Positions 24,628-37,220 of a DNA stretch of 64,000 bases are shown piece by piece. The position numbers and the translations under genes were made by a program. Origin of the DNA: Balaenoptera acutorostrata (lineage: Eukaryota; Chordata; Mammalia; Artiodactyla; Balaenopteridae); assembly GCF_949987535.1 (NCBI RefSeq), contig NC_080072.1, forward strand, positions 58,380,460 through 58,444,459, given 5' to 3'. Under the pieces are notes generated by a model that had not been told where the DNA came from, did not search any database, and saw only the letters and a list, made by a program, of their open reading frames with translations. How positions within the stretch are numbered: the first letter of the stretch is position 1; the number at the start of each line of letters is the position of its first letter.

Positions 24628-26455
24628 GTAAGATTTAGACAGAGAAGCAGGATGATACGGAGTCAGAGATGTGAAGTTCCACCAGTAATGTTGTCTTAAA
24701 GCCAGAATAAAAGGGACCTTTAATCTGTGATCCAGTCTTAAATATAAGTCAGGCTAGGGCCCCCTCAATTCTTTTACTGTATTGTTTGGTGGGTGGTCAA
24801 TTTCATAGTTCTGGGTTATGAGCAACAGAAAGAGAAGGAAGGGAAATAGTCTGCTCTGTTCTCCTCTTCCCAAAGGACACAAGGCATACTCGGTCAGAGG
24901 CTGTCCAAAGAATACACAAGCTCAGGCAACCATTTGTCTTTGTCCTTGATAATATTCAAAGTAACAACAGTAACTCAAAACCTGGTATAATCTGAGTGCA
25001 TACTACATGCCAAATTTTTAATTTATATTATTCAATTTAATCCACATGTAAAGATAGGTTGAAAAAACATTATTGGAGAATAGGTACAATGGAACTGAAT
25101 GGAAATTGAGCTATGGGGATATATTCTGATTTACTCACAGTAGGTTACCTAACACCATAGAGCTGGTATAAGTTTGAGGCAAGTTTCAAACTCAGGAGCC
25201 TGTGTTCCCCAGCCAAGCTTCCTCTTTTACATATTTTCCTTTAAATAGGAGGTAAAATATGGGCAATATAAAGCCACCAGCAAATAAAGGCTGAAGTTAA
25301 TGTCTGGGGGTCCCAGTGGTGATAATAAATAGTTCTTACCCCACAGCAACCCTCATTTAAAGCTGTAGATAGCAGTAGGTGCATGCTATCCAGATGACTT
25401 GGAAATAACAGTCATGGATCCAAAAAAGCTAAATAATACAAATGGTTCTCTCCAGCCTGCTTTAAGACCAGACCACTGAAACAATATAAATTATAATGAT
25501 CGTAATCCCTCCTTCCAGAGGAATTAATAGTTAAGCACCAATGTACATCACAGGATTATATAAATTACACCCCACAGTATGTATTTATAACTGTTTGTGC
25601 AAAACTCTCCCAAGTACGTTGAAAGTGACCTAAATATGAAACTTGATACCGGTGTCCCCTTTAAACTAGTTTGTAATTCAGTGAAAAGGTGAAAAGATGC
25701 TAAAGAGTTGAGAAGAAGGCTGTGGAAAGGTAGCGAGTTCACAGGATCACCCACATTGAAAGGTTAATGATTTCTAAAAGCCAAGAGCTAGGGTGGGGGG
25801 AGTTGCTTACTCCCTCAGATCTGGTCAATCTGATCCCAGGGCTGACATTTTCCAGTCGCCTTTTCCTGCCCAGCGAGACATGAGAGAGGGCTGGGAAAGT
25901 GCAAGCTCCATCTTGACATTTTTAAGAAAAATGCTCGGTAGATGTTCAGATGTTGAAGGCTCCCCCCAGCACCCAGCCAGCAGGAGGCAATTAACAAAGT
26001 CATTATGCAGAAGCCACCGAAGTAAGTATAGGAGCGTTTCCACTGTCACATGCATGCTTCCCTTCCAAAAATCGAATGCATGAACCCAGTTGCATCTGTA
26101 AATCAGCAGCTCTAGGTAGTGACTAGAGATGCTTATAACTTCAAGAAACTGTTGATTCAAGCAGCATTCTTGGTTTCAAAAGGCAGCGGGAACCAACCCA
26201 GCTGCGTGGCTACCTACTTTTCTGTTTTACATTATTAATGCTCAGTTGTTTGTTTGTTTGTTCTTAACTAGCATCATTTCTGTAAAATATAACTCATTGG
26301 AGTTCTCTGACTTATGGTCCTCTAATGTAGAAAGCAAAAAACAAAAAGGCAAAACAATAACAACAGCAAAACGACAGCGCTTCATTCCCCAAGTTCTTCT
26401 CCCGGTTTTGCAACAAAGCCACAACATTCAAAAGTTTCAAACCTAGAAGCCATTT

Positions 26456-26720
26456 ACACAGAGATGTATATACTGCAGTGTACTAGTAAAAAAAATCAGA
26501 AGCAACCTAGATGTCTTAAGATAGGAAAACAACTTAGCTAAACTATGATACAAGTACTGGATGGAATACCAGGTATACATACGAAAAAAAATCTAGAAAG
26601 AGATAAGTAAAAATGACATCAAGCTTTGAGTTGTGGTAGGATAGTGGTAGGATGACTGACTAATTTTCTTCACTAGTTTCCAAACTCACTTCCATGCTGT
26701 TTACATTAAAAAGGAAGTTC
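26456..26720 (+). mobile_element. Possible ancient L1M 3' fragment
   Basis: The order of weak matches (agcaacctagatgtcttaagat, then tggaataccaggtatacata) resembles the end of an old L1 ORF2. It is strongly diverged and the limits are uncertain. Confidence 0.4.
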
Positions 26721-26779
26721 TACAACTTAGTCTTAGGAGCAAGAGGTAAAGAAGGACAAAAGAGCCGAGTGGGGAGATC

Positions 26780-27040
26780 CTGATTTTGAGCATATGCCAC
26801 GTGTCAGACACTTAGGCAAGGGGAATTACATACATTATTTCATTCAGACCTTACATAAACCTTGAGAAAATCATTAGTATTCCCATTTTACAGACGAAGA
26901 AAGTGGAGGCTCAGAGAGGCTGCATGACCTGCCCAAAAATACTTCCCAAGATACTTCCCAGATGGGAAGTGATGACGTCACTTTTGAACCCAGGTCTGAC
27001 TGGTCCCAAAGTCCAGGCTCACCTCTAGACTGTTGATGAG
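26780..27040 (-). mobile_element. MIR SINE
   Basis: cccattttacagacgaagaa, ggctcagagaggctgcatga and gaacccaggtctgactggtc. Confidence 0.75.
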
Positions 27041-27289
27041 TTACAATGCCTGAAATTAAATTAAAATTAAGATAATTTTAAGGCAAGGCCTCTGCTGACA
27101 GTATAGCCAGGTTTTCTCTTTTGAGATAGTCTGTTAAAGGACCTTCAGGTTAGGCATAAAGCATGGGGTCCCCACCTGTTTACATCCTGACCGCGGTAGA
27201 CAGGGTTGACCCCCAAAAGCAAAACCATGTAAATGCAAGTAAGTGACTTTGGTAGAGTCAGTCCTCAAGTTTGGGTCTATCTGGAGCGT

Positions 27290-27480
27290 TCAGAGTCACA
27301 TCATTTACTAGGTTCCTGACTTTGGGTAAATGACTTTGCCTCTCTGAGTCTCAGTTCCTTCATCTATAAAATAGATAGTAATATTTACCTCAAAGGATTA
27401 AATGAAATAACGCATGTTATGTGCTTAGAACTGTGCCTGGCACATAGTAGGAGCAAAATAAATGGTAGCTGTCATCATCC
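27290..27480 (+). mobile_element. MIR SINE
   Basis: tctctgagtctcagttcctt and actgtgcctggcacatagta; one of the best preserved copies. Confidence 0.8.
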
Positions 27481-28349
27481 TTGTCATTTTGCTCTGCTGA
27501 TTTTCCTAATTCCCAGATCCTCTGAAAGATTTATTTAAGCCAGCTCTGTTCCATCACCTTTCCTTCTCTCCACATATTGCCCCTAATTTCCCTCCCATGC
27601 CAACCGCAAATTTCTTTGAGCTGAGGGCGCTCTCCCTACCCTGCTCCCATCAGCTGACAGACTTTGGGCACAGAAACTAGAGATATCTGTCCAGCGGATA
27701 AAACAGTTTTTAAAAGCGGAATCGCTATAAAGCAGCCTGACAGGATCCCACTGCTGACTACGTGGGGCTAATTTTAAATCAAGTAAATATATTGCCTTTC
27801 TTCCTATCTCTGGATAAACCTGACTGCAACAATCAGGGTTACTGTCTCTCACCCCCAAATTAATTGTTTTCTGGAGAGTGGACTCTGGCACAGTTAATCA
27901 TTTTTCTGCACCATGCAATGCTGTGGGGAAAGGAGGCCTTTCAGCAAGGATTCACTGGCACGTGCTCAATAGTTCTGGAAAACAAGGTGGGGTGTGGGGA
28001 TGGGCATGAGAGAAGGGGAGACACAGGCACGCCCGCCGTCAATGCGGAGAAAGGTCAATGTAAGTGGAGGGCACTGAAAACCGGTGACACGGCAAGTTGT
28101 AGGGGGACCAGGGCTGGAATCTAATTTGTGCAGAATGGAGTGAACGGATATTACTGCAGTAATGGAATAAGAAAACTATCTTTGCTGGGCCCCTTTCACC
28201 CGACGGGCTCTACTAAGCCTTCTTCTGTGCATGACTAGTTTAGGGGTTGGCCACCTTGGACTGACCTCAGCCCAGTAACGGGACCTCTCCCTGCCCTACT
28301 CCCAACATAGTACTGGTGCCAGACACAGGAAAATGGGAGGCACGAAGTA

Positions 28350-28560
28350 CGGTGGTTACGAGCACGGCCGTTGCAGCCAGACAGCCCCGCGTTCCTGTTC
28401 TGGTTTTCACGTTTATAGTTATGTGCCTTTGTTCCTGTTATTTAAATCTTTTGACTCCCAGCTTCCTCAGCTATAAAATGGTGACAGTAATACCTAGCTC
28501 CAAAGAACTGCTGTGAAGGTGAAAGGAAAGAATATATTTTATGAGCTTATTATGCTGCTT
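28350..28560 (+). mobile_element. MIR SINE
   Basis: acgagcacggccgttgcagc and cagctataaaatggtgacag in MIR order. Confidence 0.6.
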
Positions 28561-29134
28561 GGTATTTACTCCAATTTACTACCAGAGGGTAGCCTTCTAC
28601 ATTGGTATCATCATCATCATTTGCAGTGTATATTAAAGTTTTCACTGAGAAAGTGACGTACGGAGATTTCTTGAGGGAGTTGAGAAGTCTGAGTTTTTGC
28701 TCTGGTGGTGGGGGGATGTCGCTATGACTGAACCTGCCCCCCACTCACCGGGAAGATGAGACTCAGGCTTGACGGGGGCACTTGGGGCAGAGCCTGGAAC
28801 TGCGCTGAGCCCAAGTCACCCGGATTTAGTTCTGAGTTCTTTCTGCTAAATGACCCCGTCACTAAGTCGCAGCAGAAAATCCTGTAAGAGCAGGAAAGGC
28901 CCCTTCATGGCTTGTTCTTCCGTCAGGCACTGCACTCCCTGACTAAAGGAGTCATCTTCTTGAGCCTAAAGTAAAGGGAATGAGCCCACGGGGCAGGTGA
29001 TATCAGGCCACCAGCAGGCCCTCCCTTAGGGCAGGGATCCTTTCTCTCATCTCCATCCCCCAGCACCTGGCCCACAGGAGAGAAGAAGAAAAAGAGCAAA
29101 GGAAGGAGACAGACATAATTAGGATTATTACCAA

Positions 29135-29410
29135 AACAGTAACAGTTCCCACTTATTAAAAATTGTACCATGTGCATAACACAGTGCTGGAGGATGAACA
29201 TTCATTATGTCATTTAATCTCACAGCTTTTTAAGGAAGACAGTATCTCCATTTTATGGATTAGGACCTCAAAACAGAGTGACAAAGTAGATATTATTAAC
29301 CTGATTTTGGATCTTTAGAAAACCAAGGCCCCAGAACAGTCCATCATTGCACCATTCATCATGGCAGCACCAAGATCCAAACCCAGGTCCGGGTCACTCC
29401 ACACCTTGAA
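29135..29410 (-). mobile_element. MIR SINE
   Basis: taacacagtgctggaggatg, tccattttatggattaggac and atccaaacccaggtccgggt. Confidence 0.6.
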
Positions 29411-30523
29411 CTCTTTGCAGACTGCTGTCAGAGCCCAGGGCAGGCTTCCATGCCATCCTGATCAGAACAACATGCAGCTTCTGATCAAATCACTGCTGAC
29501 AGAGCAGTCAAGGAAGTGACTCCACGCAGTGGAAGACCCACCACCTGCCTTTCACATTCAAAACCTCGTTAAGGATCCAGGGAGCAAAATCACCCCAGGG
29601 TCGCCAGCCTGTTCAACTGCTCTGCTGGGGTGCGCAGCCAGCCCTGCCCCGGCAGAAACATGTCAGCGGGGGAAAGCTGGGAAAGTTGCCTGTCATTTCC
29701 CGAGAGGGGGCGGAACGCTGGCCTAGAGCTCTGCTGGGTTTCCTTTCTTTGTGGTGCTTGCATCCAAGTGCCAAGGCTATTCACAAGGCTATCTAAAGCA
29801 TTTCTATAAAAAGGTGTCTCAACTTAGCCAAGGACCAGCCTCTCATGTGTGAGGCCCTGTCCCCTCCTTCCTGTACCAACCATCAAATGGGGCTGAAGGA
29901 AACACGGGTTTGGTTCATGCTTGGGAGCTCCAGAAGGAGAAAGTGCGTGTTGCTAGGTTCCATTTCCATAGCTACTAGAAAACGTCCTGTTGCAAGGCTC
30001 TGTGAGGCACCCTCCCATTGCCTGATTTCCTTTGGCATATCAACCACGTAACTGGGTTGTTTTTTTCTTTTTCAATGATCAAAGTCAATTAGGAGGTGGT
30101 CCCCACTGTACCTCTAAATGGAGTTTTAATTTGTGTGTATATTATTAGGATAGGCCTTTTCCCTCTGGAACAGTCACTTCAGCGGGAAGAATGTGGGTGG
30201 ACAGCTTAAGACAGAGTCTGCCACCCAGATTTGTAACTAGCGATGATATTTCTTTATAATGAGAAGCATTTTGAAAGAGCATTTTAAACTCTCACAGAAC
30301 AGAGTGTGTGATGTCCCTCCTTTAGTCTCCACAGCTTCCCAGCCTCCTGCCCACTGGAGCGTTTTCTAGCTCTTTGGGATCATACTACGTTTTCTTGCCT
30401 CTCTGCCCTGTCTGTGCACAGAGCCAGGCATGCAATACACACGAGTCCTCTGATATGCAGGGACCCCTATTTTGGCTCAGTCCTTAGATTAGGAAGTTTA
30501 AAGCAGCACAGAGTTCCAGGCAC

Positions 30524-30612
30524 CATGATGATGATGACGATGACGACGATGATGATGATGATGGTGATGGTGATGGTGATGATGATGGGGATGATGATGA
30601 ATGTGGTGGTGA
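30524..30612 (+). repeat. (GAT)n microsatellite
   Basis: About 29 interrupted GAT/GAC/GGT units next to the MIR and the CHR SINE. Confidence 0.95.
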
Positions 30613-30646
30613 TAACAGCCACTGTTATTAATAGTACCAAGCACTG

Positions 30647-30945
30647 GGGCTTCCCTGGTGGCGCAGTGGTTGAGAATCTGCCTGCCAATGCAGGGGACAT
30701 GGGTTCGAGCCCTGGTCTGGGAAGATCCCACATGCCACGGAGCAACTAGGCCCGTGAGCCACAACTACTGAGCCTGCGCATCTGGAGCCTGTGCTCCACA
30801 ACAAGAGAGGCCGCGACAGTGAGAGGCCCACGCACCGCGATGAAGAGTGGCCCCCACTCGCCGCAACTAGAGAAAGCCCTCGCACAGAAACGAAGACCCA
30901 ACACAGCCAAAAATAAATAAATAAATAAATAATAATAAAAAAAAA
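30647..30945 (+). mobile_element. CHR-type tRNA-derived SINE
   Basis: A full-length element with intact B-box (ggttcgagccc) and an AAAT-rich tail. A 17-bp perfect duplication (aatagtaccaagcactg) flanks it at 30630-30646 and 30946-30962. It landed in a MIR, and the duplicated bases are part of that MIR. Confidence 0.96.
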
Positions 30946-30949
30946 AATA

Positions 30950-31170
30950 GTACCAAGCACTGTGCTTAGTGCTTGATAAACACACTATCACTTAATCCTT
31001 GCAAAGCCCTAGGAGGTAGGTACTATTATTATCCTCATTTGCAAGATGAGGAAACTAAGGCTCCAAGAGGTTCAACAACTTGCCCAAGGTCACACATTTA
31101 ATAAGAGGCAGAGGGTCACTTCAGATCTGAGCCAAATCCAGATTGCGCAGAATCTGTCCCTAACCCCTAT
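30950..31170 (-). mobile_element. MIR SINE, target of a CHR insertion
   Basis: accaagcactgtgcttagtg, gatgaggaaactaaggctcc and cttgcccaaggtcacacatt. Its 5' part (about 30613-30646) lies on the other side of the CHR SINE. Confidence 0.8.
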
Positions 31171-31309
31171 ACACGCTGCCTTTCTGATTAGATGTAAAAC
31201 TGTGGAAATGACAGAAATGGAGAATAAAAAAGGAAATCTCAGAATTATATGGCCCTGCCTTACTGCTCAAAGTTTGTTGGTGATATTTTCCTGAGGAGAG
31301 AAACTTGAG

Positions 31310-31690
31310 CATTTGAAACACTTGCTGAGCATAGTACCTGACGTTCCTCGTTGCTTCTCCCTGCCTAGGAATCTCTGTCTGTGTGGGTTTCTCCTGTCCC
31401 TTGAACACACCGCCTTCGTTGATGTAATGTCTCTACGTGGAACGGCCACTGCCTTTCCTATTTTTAAAATCATTCCCCCATCCTTCAAGGCCTACTTCAA
31501 ACCTTAACTCTTCTGTGAGGATTTCCACCATTGCCCCAAGCCAGAAATGCCGTCTGCTCTCCCCTCCCCAGCCCCGGTTCCTGACCATTACTTCAGCACC
31601 TGTCCCATGCACACCGCCCTGACAGTCCATACCCAGGTGCTTCCCATCCGTCCCTTGCTGGCTCTGTTGTCCACCTATGTACCCAGCGGA
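31310..31690 (+). mobile_element. Possible L2 fragment
   Basis: ccttcaaggcctacttcaaa and tcttctgtgaggatttccac resemble the L2 3' region; diverged. Confidence 0.45.
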
Positions 31691-31724
31691 GCAGATCTGC
31701 AGAGACAGCTGGACTCCCAGCTCT

Positions 31725-31910
31725 GGCCCCCCAGCTCTGGCCCTTACCAGCTATGCATCTGCAAATAAGTCACCTAACCACTCTGACCCTCAGTTTTTTC
31801 ATCTGTAGAAAGGGAAAGAATACAAAACCATCTCCCAGGTTCTTATGAGGATTAAATTTAAGCAAAGTCCTTTTGAAGTGTATTGAAAATATAAGACGAC
31901 ATTATTATGT
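31725..31910 (+). mobile_element. MIR SINE
   Basis: aaataagtcacctaaccact and ttctt-like tail with cttatgaggattaaatttaa in MIR order. Confidence 0.65.
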
Positions 31911-31927
31911 TGCTTAAAAGTTAATCA

Positions 31928-32191
31928 GGGGCTTCCCTGGTGGTGCAGTGGTTGAGAATCTGCCTGTCAATGCAGGGGACACGGGTTCGAGCCCTGGTCT
32001 GGGAAGATCCCACATGTCGCGGAGCAACTAGGCCCGTGAGCCACAACTACTGAGCCTGCGCGTCTGGAGCCTGTGCTCCGCAACAAGAGAGGCCACGATG
32101 GTGAGAGGCCCGCGCACCGCGATGAAGAGTGGCCCCCACTTGCCGCAACTAGAGAAAGCCCTGGCACAGAAACGAAGACCCAACACAGCCA

Positions 32192-32242
<51 letters not shown>

Positions 32243-32254
32243 AATTAAAAAAAA
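31928..32254 (+). mobile_element. CHR-type tRNA-derived SINE
   Basis: Full-length, with a long (AAAT)n tail of about 50 bp followed by an A-run. The 12-bp duplication aaaagttaatca is at 31916-31927 and 32255-32266. It is in the same orientation as, and about 1 kb from, the preceding copy. Confidence 0.95.
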
Positions 32255-32934
32255 AAAAGTTAATCAATGAAAGAAAGAACACCCAAAGTTTAATACACAG
32301 ACTAATGCAAAGATTTACATGTGAAACTTCCTACACAGCCCCAGACCGATACCATTAGGGGTAATCACAGTACAATTTAATGGACTTAATGCTCTACAGA
32401 AAGGTGAGGAGGCATAAACAAGCAAAAGAAGAGTTTCCAGTTTTCAGGTAAAGAAAAATGCTACCTCTCCTAAAATTCTCATTTAATCTTCGTTACTCCC
32501 AACTCCATCTCCTCTCAAATACCTTTTTTTTGCATGCATACTGGGTGGTGTCATGTGTGTACTCACACACAGAGACTCACACACTGAGACACACATAGGA
32601 GTCCAATGAGTCTGTCTTGCTGTAGAATTCTACAGATGGCCTGAGCGGTAAAATTTAGGACAATGTGATGAAATGCAGGCCACAGCTCAATTAATGATAC
32701 TGGCATTTTTTCTCTTCCCCCACCGGAGGCTGTGAACAAAATCCTAACTCCAGGCTCAAAGGCACAATAAATCTAGCTGTTTGCCACACACCAGCAGGAA
32801 AGGCTCCCTCCAAAATGAAATGTTACACTGATGACAATCTAACGCCACAGCACATGAAGCCTGGAGAACAGGTGAATCAGATAACACGAAGGGCTAGTGC
32901 TCAATAAGCGATGTGTATCGAGGTCCCCTGATGA

Positions 32935-33055
32935 CATCTGGGCCTCCTTTGCTCTCCAATCCTGAAACACTCTGGGTGCAGACCACATCTCCACTCAATG
33001 CCACATAGGTACGTAGCAATCCTGGCACAGTGCCTGGCCCAGGGCAGGTGGATGC
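32935..33055 (+). mobile_element. L2 3' end fragment
   Basis: cctggcacagtgcctggccc and nearby sequence match the L2 terminus. Confidence 0.45.
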
Positions 33056-33150
33056 TAATTTTTCTTCCTTAAGAAAATAAGGTCGTTTCTCTCTTTAGTA
33101 AGGAGCTCTGTGCATCCTCTCAGCAGTTCAGATCAGGTGAACCGTCCCAG

Positions 33151-33227
33151 CCCCGCTCCAGCCCCACTCCAGCCCTGCTCTAGCCCTGCTCCAGCCCCGC
33201 TCCAGCCCCACTCCAGCCCCACTCCAG
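33151..33227 (+). repeat. 11-bp minisatellite, seven units
   Basis: Seven units of ccc[c/t][g/a]ct[c/t][c/t]ag with no indels; variation is only in C/T and G/A. Confidence 0.95.
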
Positions 33228-33244
33228 CTATGGGAATCGTAGAG

Positions 33245-33510
33245 CACAGTGGGAAGAGGGCAGGCTCTGGGGGCAAATCCTGGCTCTCACACTCACTAGT
33301 GACGTGGCCTTGAACAACTGACTTAATTTCCTCAGGTCTCAGTTTCTCATCTATGAAATGGAAATAAAAATAGAATGGTACCTAGCACATGGCTGGTACT
33401 TGACAAATATTTGTTGGATAGGTAGGATTGTTAAGAAGATTAAATGAGAAATATATATAACACTCAGAACATGCCTGGAACATGGTTAGCTCTCAACACA
33501 TGTGAGCTGC
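33245..33510 (+). mobile_element. MIR SINE(s)
   Basis: ctcaggtctcagtttctcat and gtacctagcacatggctggt. A second worn end follows at 33430-33510. Confidence 0.7.
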
Positions 33511-33674
33511 CACCTCTGTTAGATCAGGGTAGGTTGTGGGAGGGAAGCTGGGAGCAGGGGCAGAAGAAAGCCCCAGACAGGATGGCAAAGCACCCCCTTG
33601 TTTGCTCTGAGCCTTGGGTATGGAGCACAGCGGCAGAGAAAGACATCAGAGGAGGGCTCTGAGAGCTGGCGTGG

Positions 33675-33830
33675 TCTACATAAGGAACATAGGACTTGGA
33701 ATCAGAAAATCTGGTTTCTAGGCCCAGCTCTATTACTTACCAGTCGTTCCAGGTAAACAAGTAATTTAACTGCAGCGGGCCCAGTTTCCACATCTGGGGC
33801 TTGCAGCTAATAATCCTACACAGTGCAGAG
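33675..33830 (+). mobile_element. MIR SINE
   Basis: acttggaatcagaaaatctg and tcggcc-free core with caagtaatttaactgcagcg; partial. Confidence 0.5.
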
Positions 33831-35355
33831 ACTGCTGGAGAGGACTGATGGGTCTGACAGGCCTCACATGAAGGCAAGGGATTTATTATGCATCTGCCCA
33901 GTGGAGCCTCTGTTCTAAGGGGGAAGGCAGCCAGCGTCCTCCTGCAGTGCCTGTGGTTTCTGTAGTTCTACATTCAAGAGCCTTCAGTAAAAGAGAGACT
34001 GAGGCCCGCAACAGGTCCGATGCACAAATGGATATTTTAATGCACAGTCTTCTAACACACGTGCCAAAAAAAATAGCCAACATTTCTATCTATTGTCCTT
34101 TGCCTTTGTTTAGACCGTTCCATCTTCCAGAAAACCATTCCTAGCTTCTCTTTTAATATCTTACTTGATTTACAAGGCTCAATGCCTTGGGGAAATTTAC
34201 CTGATCTTCCTGGTTAGAATGAATTGCTCTCTCCTTCAGGCTCCCACAGGTGTAAAGTTCAAACTCCAGTAACATGCTTTTATCACCTGTCTACTATTGC
34301 CTTGGGCTCCTTACACATCTGGCTGTCTATGAAACCATGGAGGACTCAAAGCAGTGATGCTAGCTTATCTGGCTTTGTCTGTCCCTGTAGCCCAGGACAC
34401 AACCCAGCAGACAGGCTCAGTGAATGCTCCCCAGTGTCTCAAACCTGAGCTTGGGGAAGCTCCCTCTACTTCATCCCAGATTACCTGAAATCCCTGCATC
34501 TGCAGACGGCCCTTGGCTGCTGAACCTTGGTTTCAAATCTCATGGGTGATCCAGCTGCCCGGAAGGGTGAGATCTGTATTTCCTCAGCACCCACCACGGA
34601 CCACTCACCGAACTGGACCCTTTGCAGATGTTCTGTCACTTAAACACCTCTTGGATATTAATGGACAAAATTATCCATGAGGAAACCAAGATGCAGAGAG
34701 ATGGAAAAACCTGTGTGAGCACGGCTGGAGGGCGAAGTCTGTGCTTTTGCTATTAGACTGTACTGCTGTCTTTAGGAGGATGAAGGCTTTTAGTTGTGGT
34801 TTTGTTGTTTTACTGATAGAAGGAAAAAAATACTGTGTTTTTTTACTGCCATCTCACTTCCTCTCCCCTTTCCCGCCCCTCCCTTTTTTTTCCCCCTGAA
34901 ATGAAGAGCCGCTTGTCTGGGCTTCCTCACCTCTGTCCTTAGCCTGCAGCACGAAGCACAGCCCTGACTGTACGGACCTCCTCTCCTCTCCACAAGCTAG
35001 GTATTTACAACAGTGAGAAAACAGCCATCAGGGAGACCACTCTTTCTCTCTGCATCTAAGTGCAATTAAATTATGTTATTTCACAGTAATTAGTTCGGAA
35101 TAAAAACAAGGACTTGGGGACATGTTCTTGCCAAGGATGCTAAAAATCTGTAAAATCGATTCCTTTTCCACACTCCTGGGGTGCAGCTGGGGAAGGAGCA
35201 CCCCGGCCACATAGCTGGGGCTACTCCCTGACCAACCACAGCTATGCTGCCTCTTTGGGGGTCTTGAAACTACCCACAGGACAAGGCCCCCCGAGTCCTG
35301 GGACAGTGTGTTGTCTCTGGAGCTGCCGCCATTGTTATAAAAAATGAATATACTA

Positions 35356-35670
35356 GGGGGCTTCCCTGGTGGCGCAGTGGTTGAGAATCTGCCTGCCAAT
35401 GTAGGGCACATGGGTTCGAGCCCTGGTCTGGGAAGATCCCACATGCCACGGAGCAACTAGGCCTGTGAGCCACAACTACTGAGCCTGCGCGTCTGGAGCC
35501 TGTGCTCTGCAACAAGAGAGGCCGCGACAGTGAGAGGCCCTCGCACCGCGATGAAGAGTGGCCTCCGCTTGCCCCAACTAGAGAAAGCCCTCGCACAGAA
35601 ATGAAGACCCAACACAGCCATAAACAAACAAATAAATAAATAAATAAAAAATAAAAAACAAAAACAAAAA
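35356..35670 (+). mobile_element. CHR-type tRNA-derived SINE
   Basis: Full-length with a mixed AAAT/AAAC tail. No clear target-site duplication is visible. The sequence after it resembles an old L1 3' end, so the insertion may have gone with a small rearrangement. Confidence 0.92.
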
Positions 35671-35815
35671 CGGAACTTTTGGGGTGATAGAAGTGTTCTG
35701 TGTTTTGATGGTAGTGATGGTCACACAACTCTGTCAGAATTCATAGAATGGTACAACTAAAAAGTGTTAAACTTCCGTATGAAAATTATATCTCAATAAA
35801 TCTGCTTTTAAATAC
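35671..35815 (+). mobile_element. Ancient L1M 3' UTR fragment
   Basis: Typical terminal block: ggggtgatagaagtgttctg, a run containing cacacaactctgtcag, then aattatatctcaataaat at the end. It directly follows the CHR SINE tail. Confidence 0.65.
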
Positions 35816-37104
35816 AAGCAGTCGGGGCCTGCTGGCTGAGTAGGTGTACAGGTGAGGGAGACACGCCTGAGTATGGGTATGGTATGGGTCTCAATCCTAG
35901 TCTTGGGCCCTGAACACTGCTAGGACAAGAACTAAGAAGAGTGGGGATACTGATGCTATCCATTTGCCCTCCAGATCCACCCCATCCTTCTCGACCCTGC
36001 TCTGTGTCCGGGGAGGCTGATCCATATGGTCTGGACCAATGGGTCTGCTTGGGCTCTGGCTCTTGGTTGGGTTCGGTTACCAATGGGAGGAGATCGGAGG
36101 GTGGGGAGAGCACAAGGTCTGCAAGATGGACAATCTTCTCTCATGCTGGGCTGAAGCATGCTGAATGACTTCATCATTTCAGCTAGCCTTTTGTTTACTC
36201 CTGTTTTACAGGTTCAGAAACTCATCCGAAGAAGATTAAGTCCTCATATGGGTGGCACAGATAGGAATGGCAGAAGGACGATGAGGACAAGATACCCTGG
36301 TCTGTGGAGCTGGGGCACTTAAGAGTCGCCCCTCTCACTGCAGACACCCCTCTCTAGCAGCCCACTCCAGACAGGCGGCTGTCTTGTGAGGGAAGTCTTC
36401 TCCCAGAGCCGGAATCGGCCTTCCCATCATTTTCAGCCAGAGGGCCTTGTTCTGCCCTCGGCAATCTCACAGAGCAAGTCTGCCCCCTCCTCCGTGTGGT
36501 GGCGTTTCAGACCACTGCAGGGGGCCATGCTAGCCTCCTCAAGTCCTCCTTTTGGGGGGCTGAAGGATATTTGTCTGGGGTCTGTCATAAAGAGAACAAT
36601 CTATATATATCTTGCTATTAGCAATTCCCACAGAGCAGCATGAAGGAATCAATCTTGGAGAGAAAGCCTTTAATACAGGATCCTGTATCTTTATCACTTT
36701 TCTCTCCTCCTAAAAGATCAAGTTCAATCATCTCCGTTTCCCATTCTTTGGGCTATAAAGCTAAATCTATGGCTTCTGTCCAAAGGGCCCGATGTGAAGT
36801 CGAAGAAAAAGGGGAGAAAATGAGCCTTATTGCTCACTAATAACACCCAGGCCCAGAGTGCAACGGGCCTGGGCTTAGGAAGCAAATGGCATCTGAGATC
36901 CTGATATTGCATGAGCTGAACCAGATGGGGATAACTGCGGGGCAGCAGCGGGTACAATCACCCTGGCCTCTATTTCTAATCCTTTCTCTACTCATTTCAT
37001 GTCCATTTCCCCTGTACCTGAACCCCAGGACATAAAATGCACATTTCTGCCACCATGCTTGTGCCCACACTATTCTGCCTAGAAAACCCTGGGCAGATTT
37101 TACC

Positions 37105-37220
37105 ATCTTGTAAGGTCTTTTATTCAACCACATCTTACTGAGCACGGCTACCGTGGGGCAGGCTGAGTATCAGGGGCTGAGTATGCAACAGAGAATAAGA
37201 CATTAGGAGATAGAAGACCA
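37105..37220 (-). mobile_element. L2 3' end fragment
   Basis: tattcaaccacatcttactg ... gggctgagtatgcaacagag is the antisense L2 end. Confidence 0.5.

Noticed and set aside
30647..30720. tRNA-like sequence with A- and B-box
   Set aside because: It is the tRNA-derived head of the CHR SINE and lacks a complete cloverleaf, so it is not a tRNA gene.
30498..30764. Histidine-rich open frame
   Set aside because: It is the (GAT)n microsatellite read in reverse, followed by SINE sequence.
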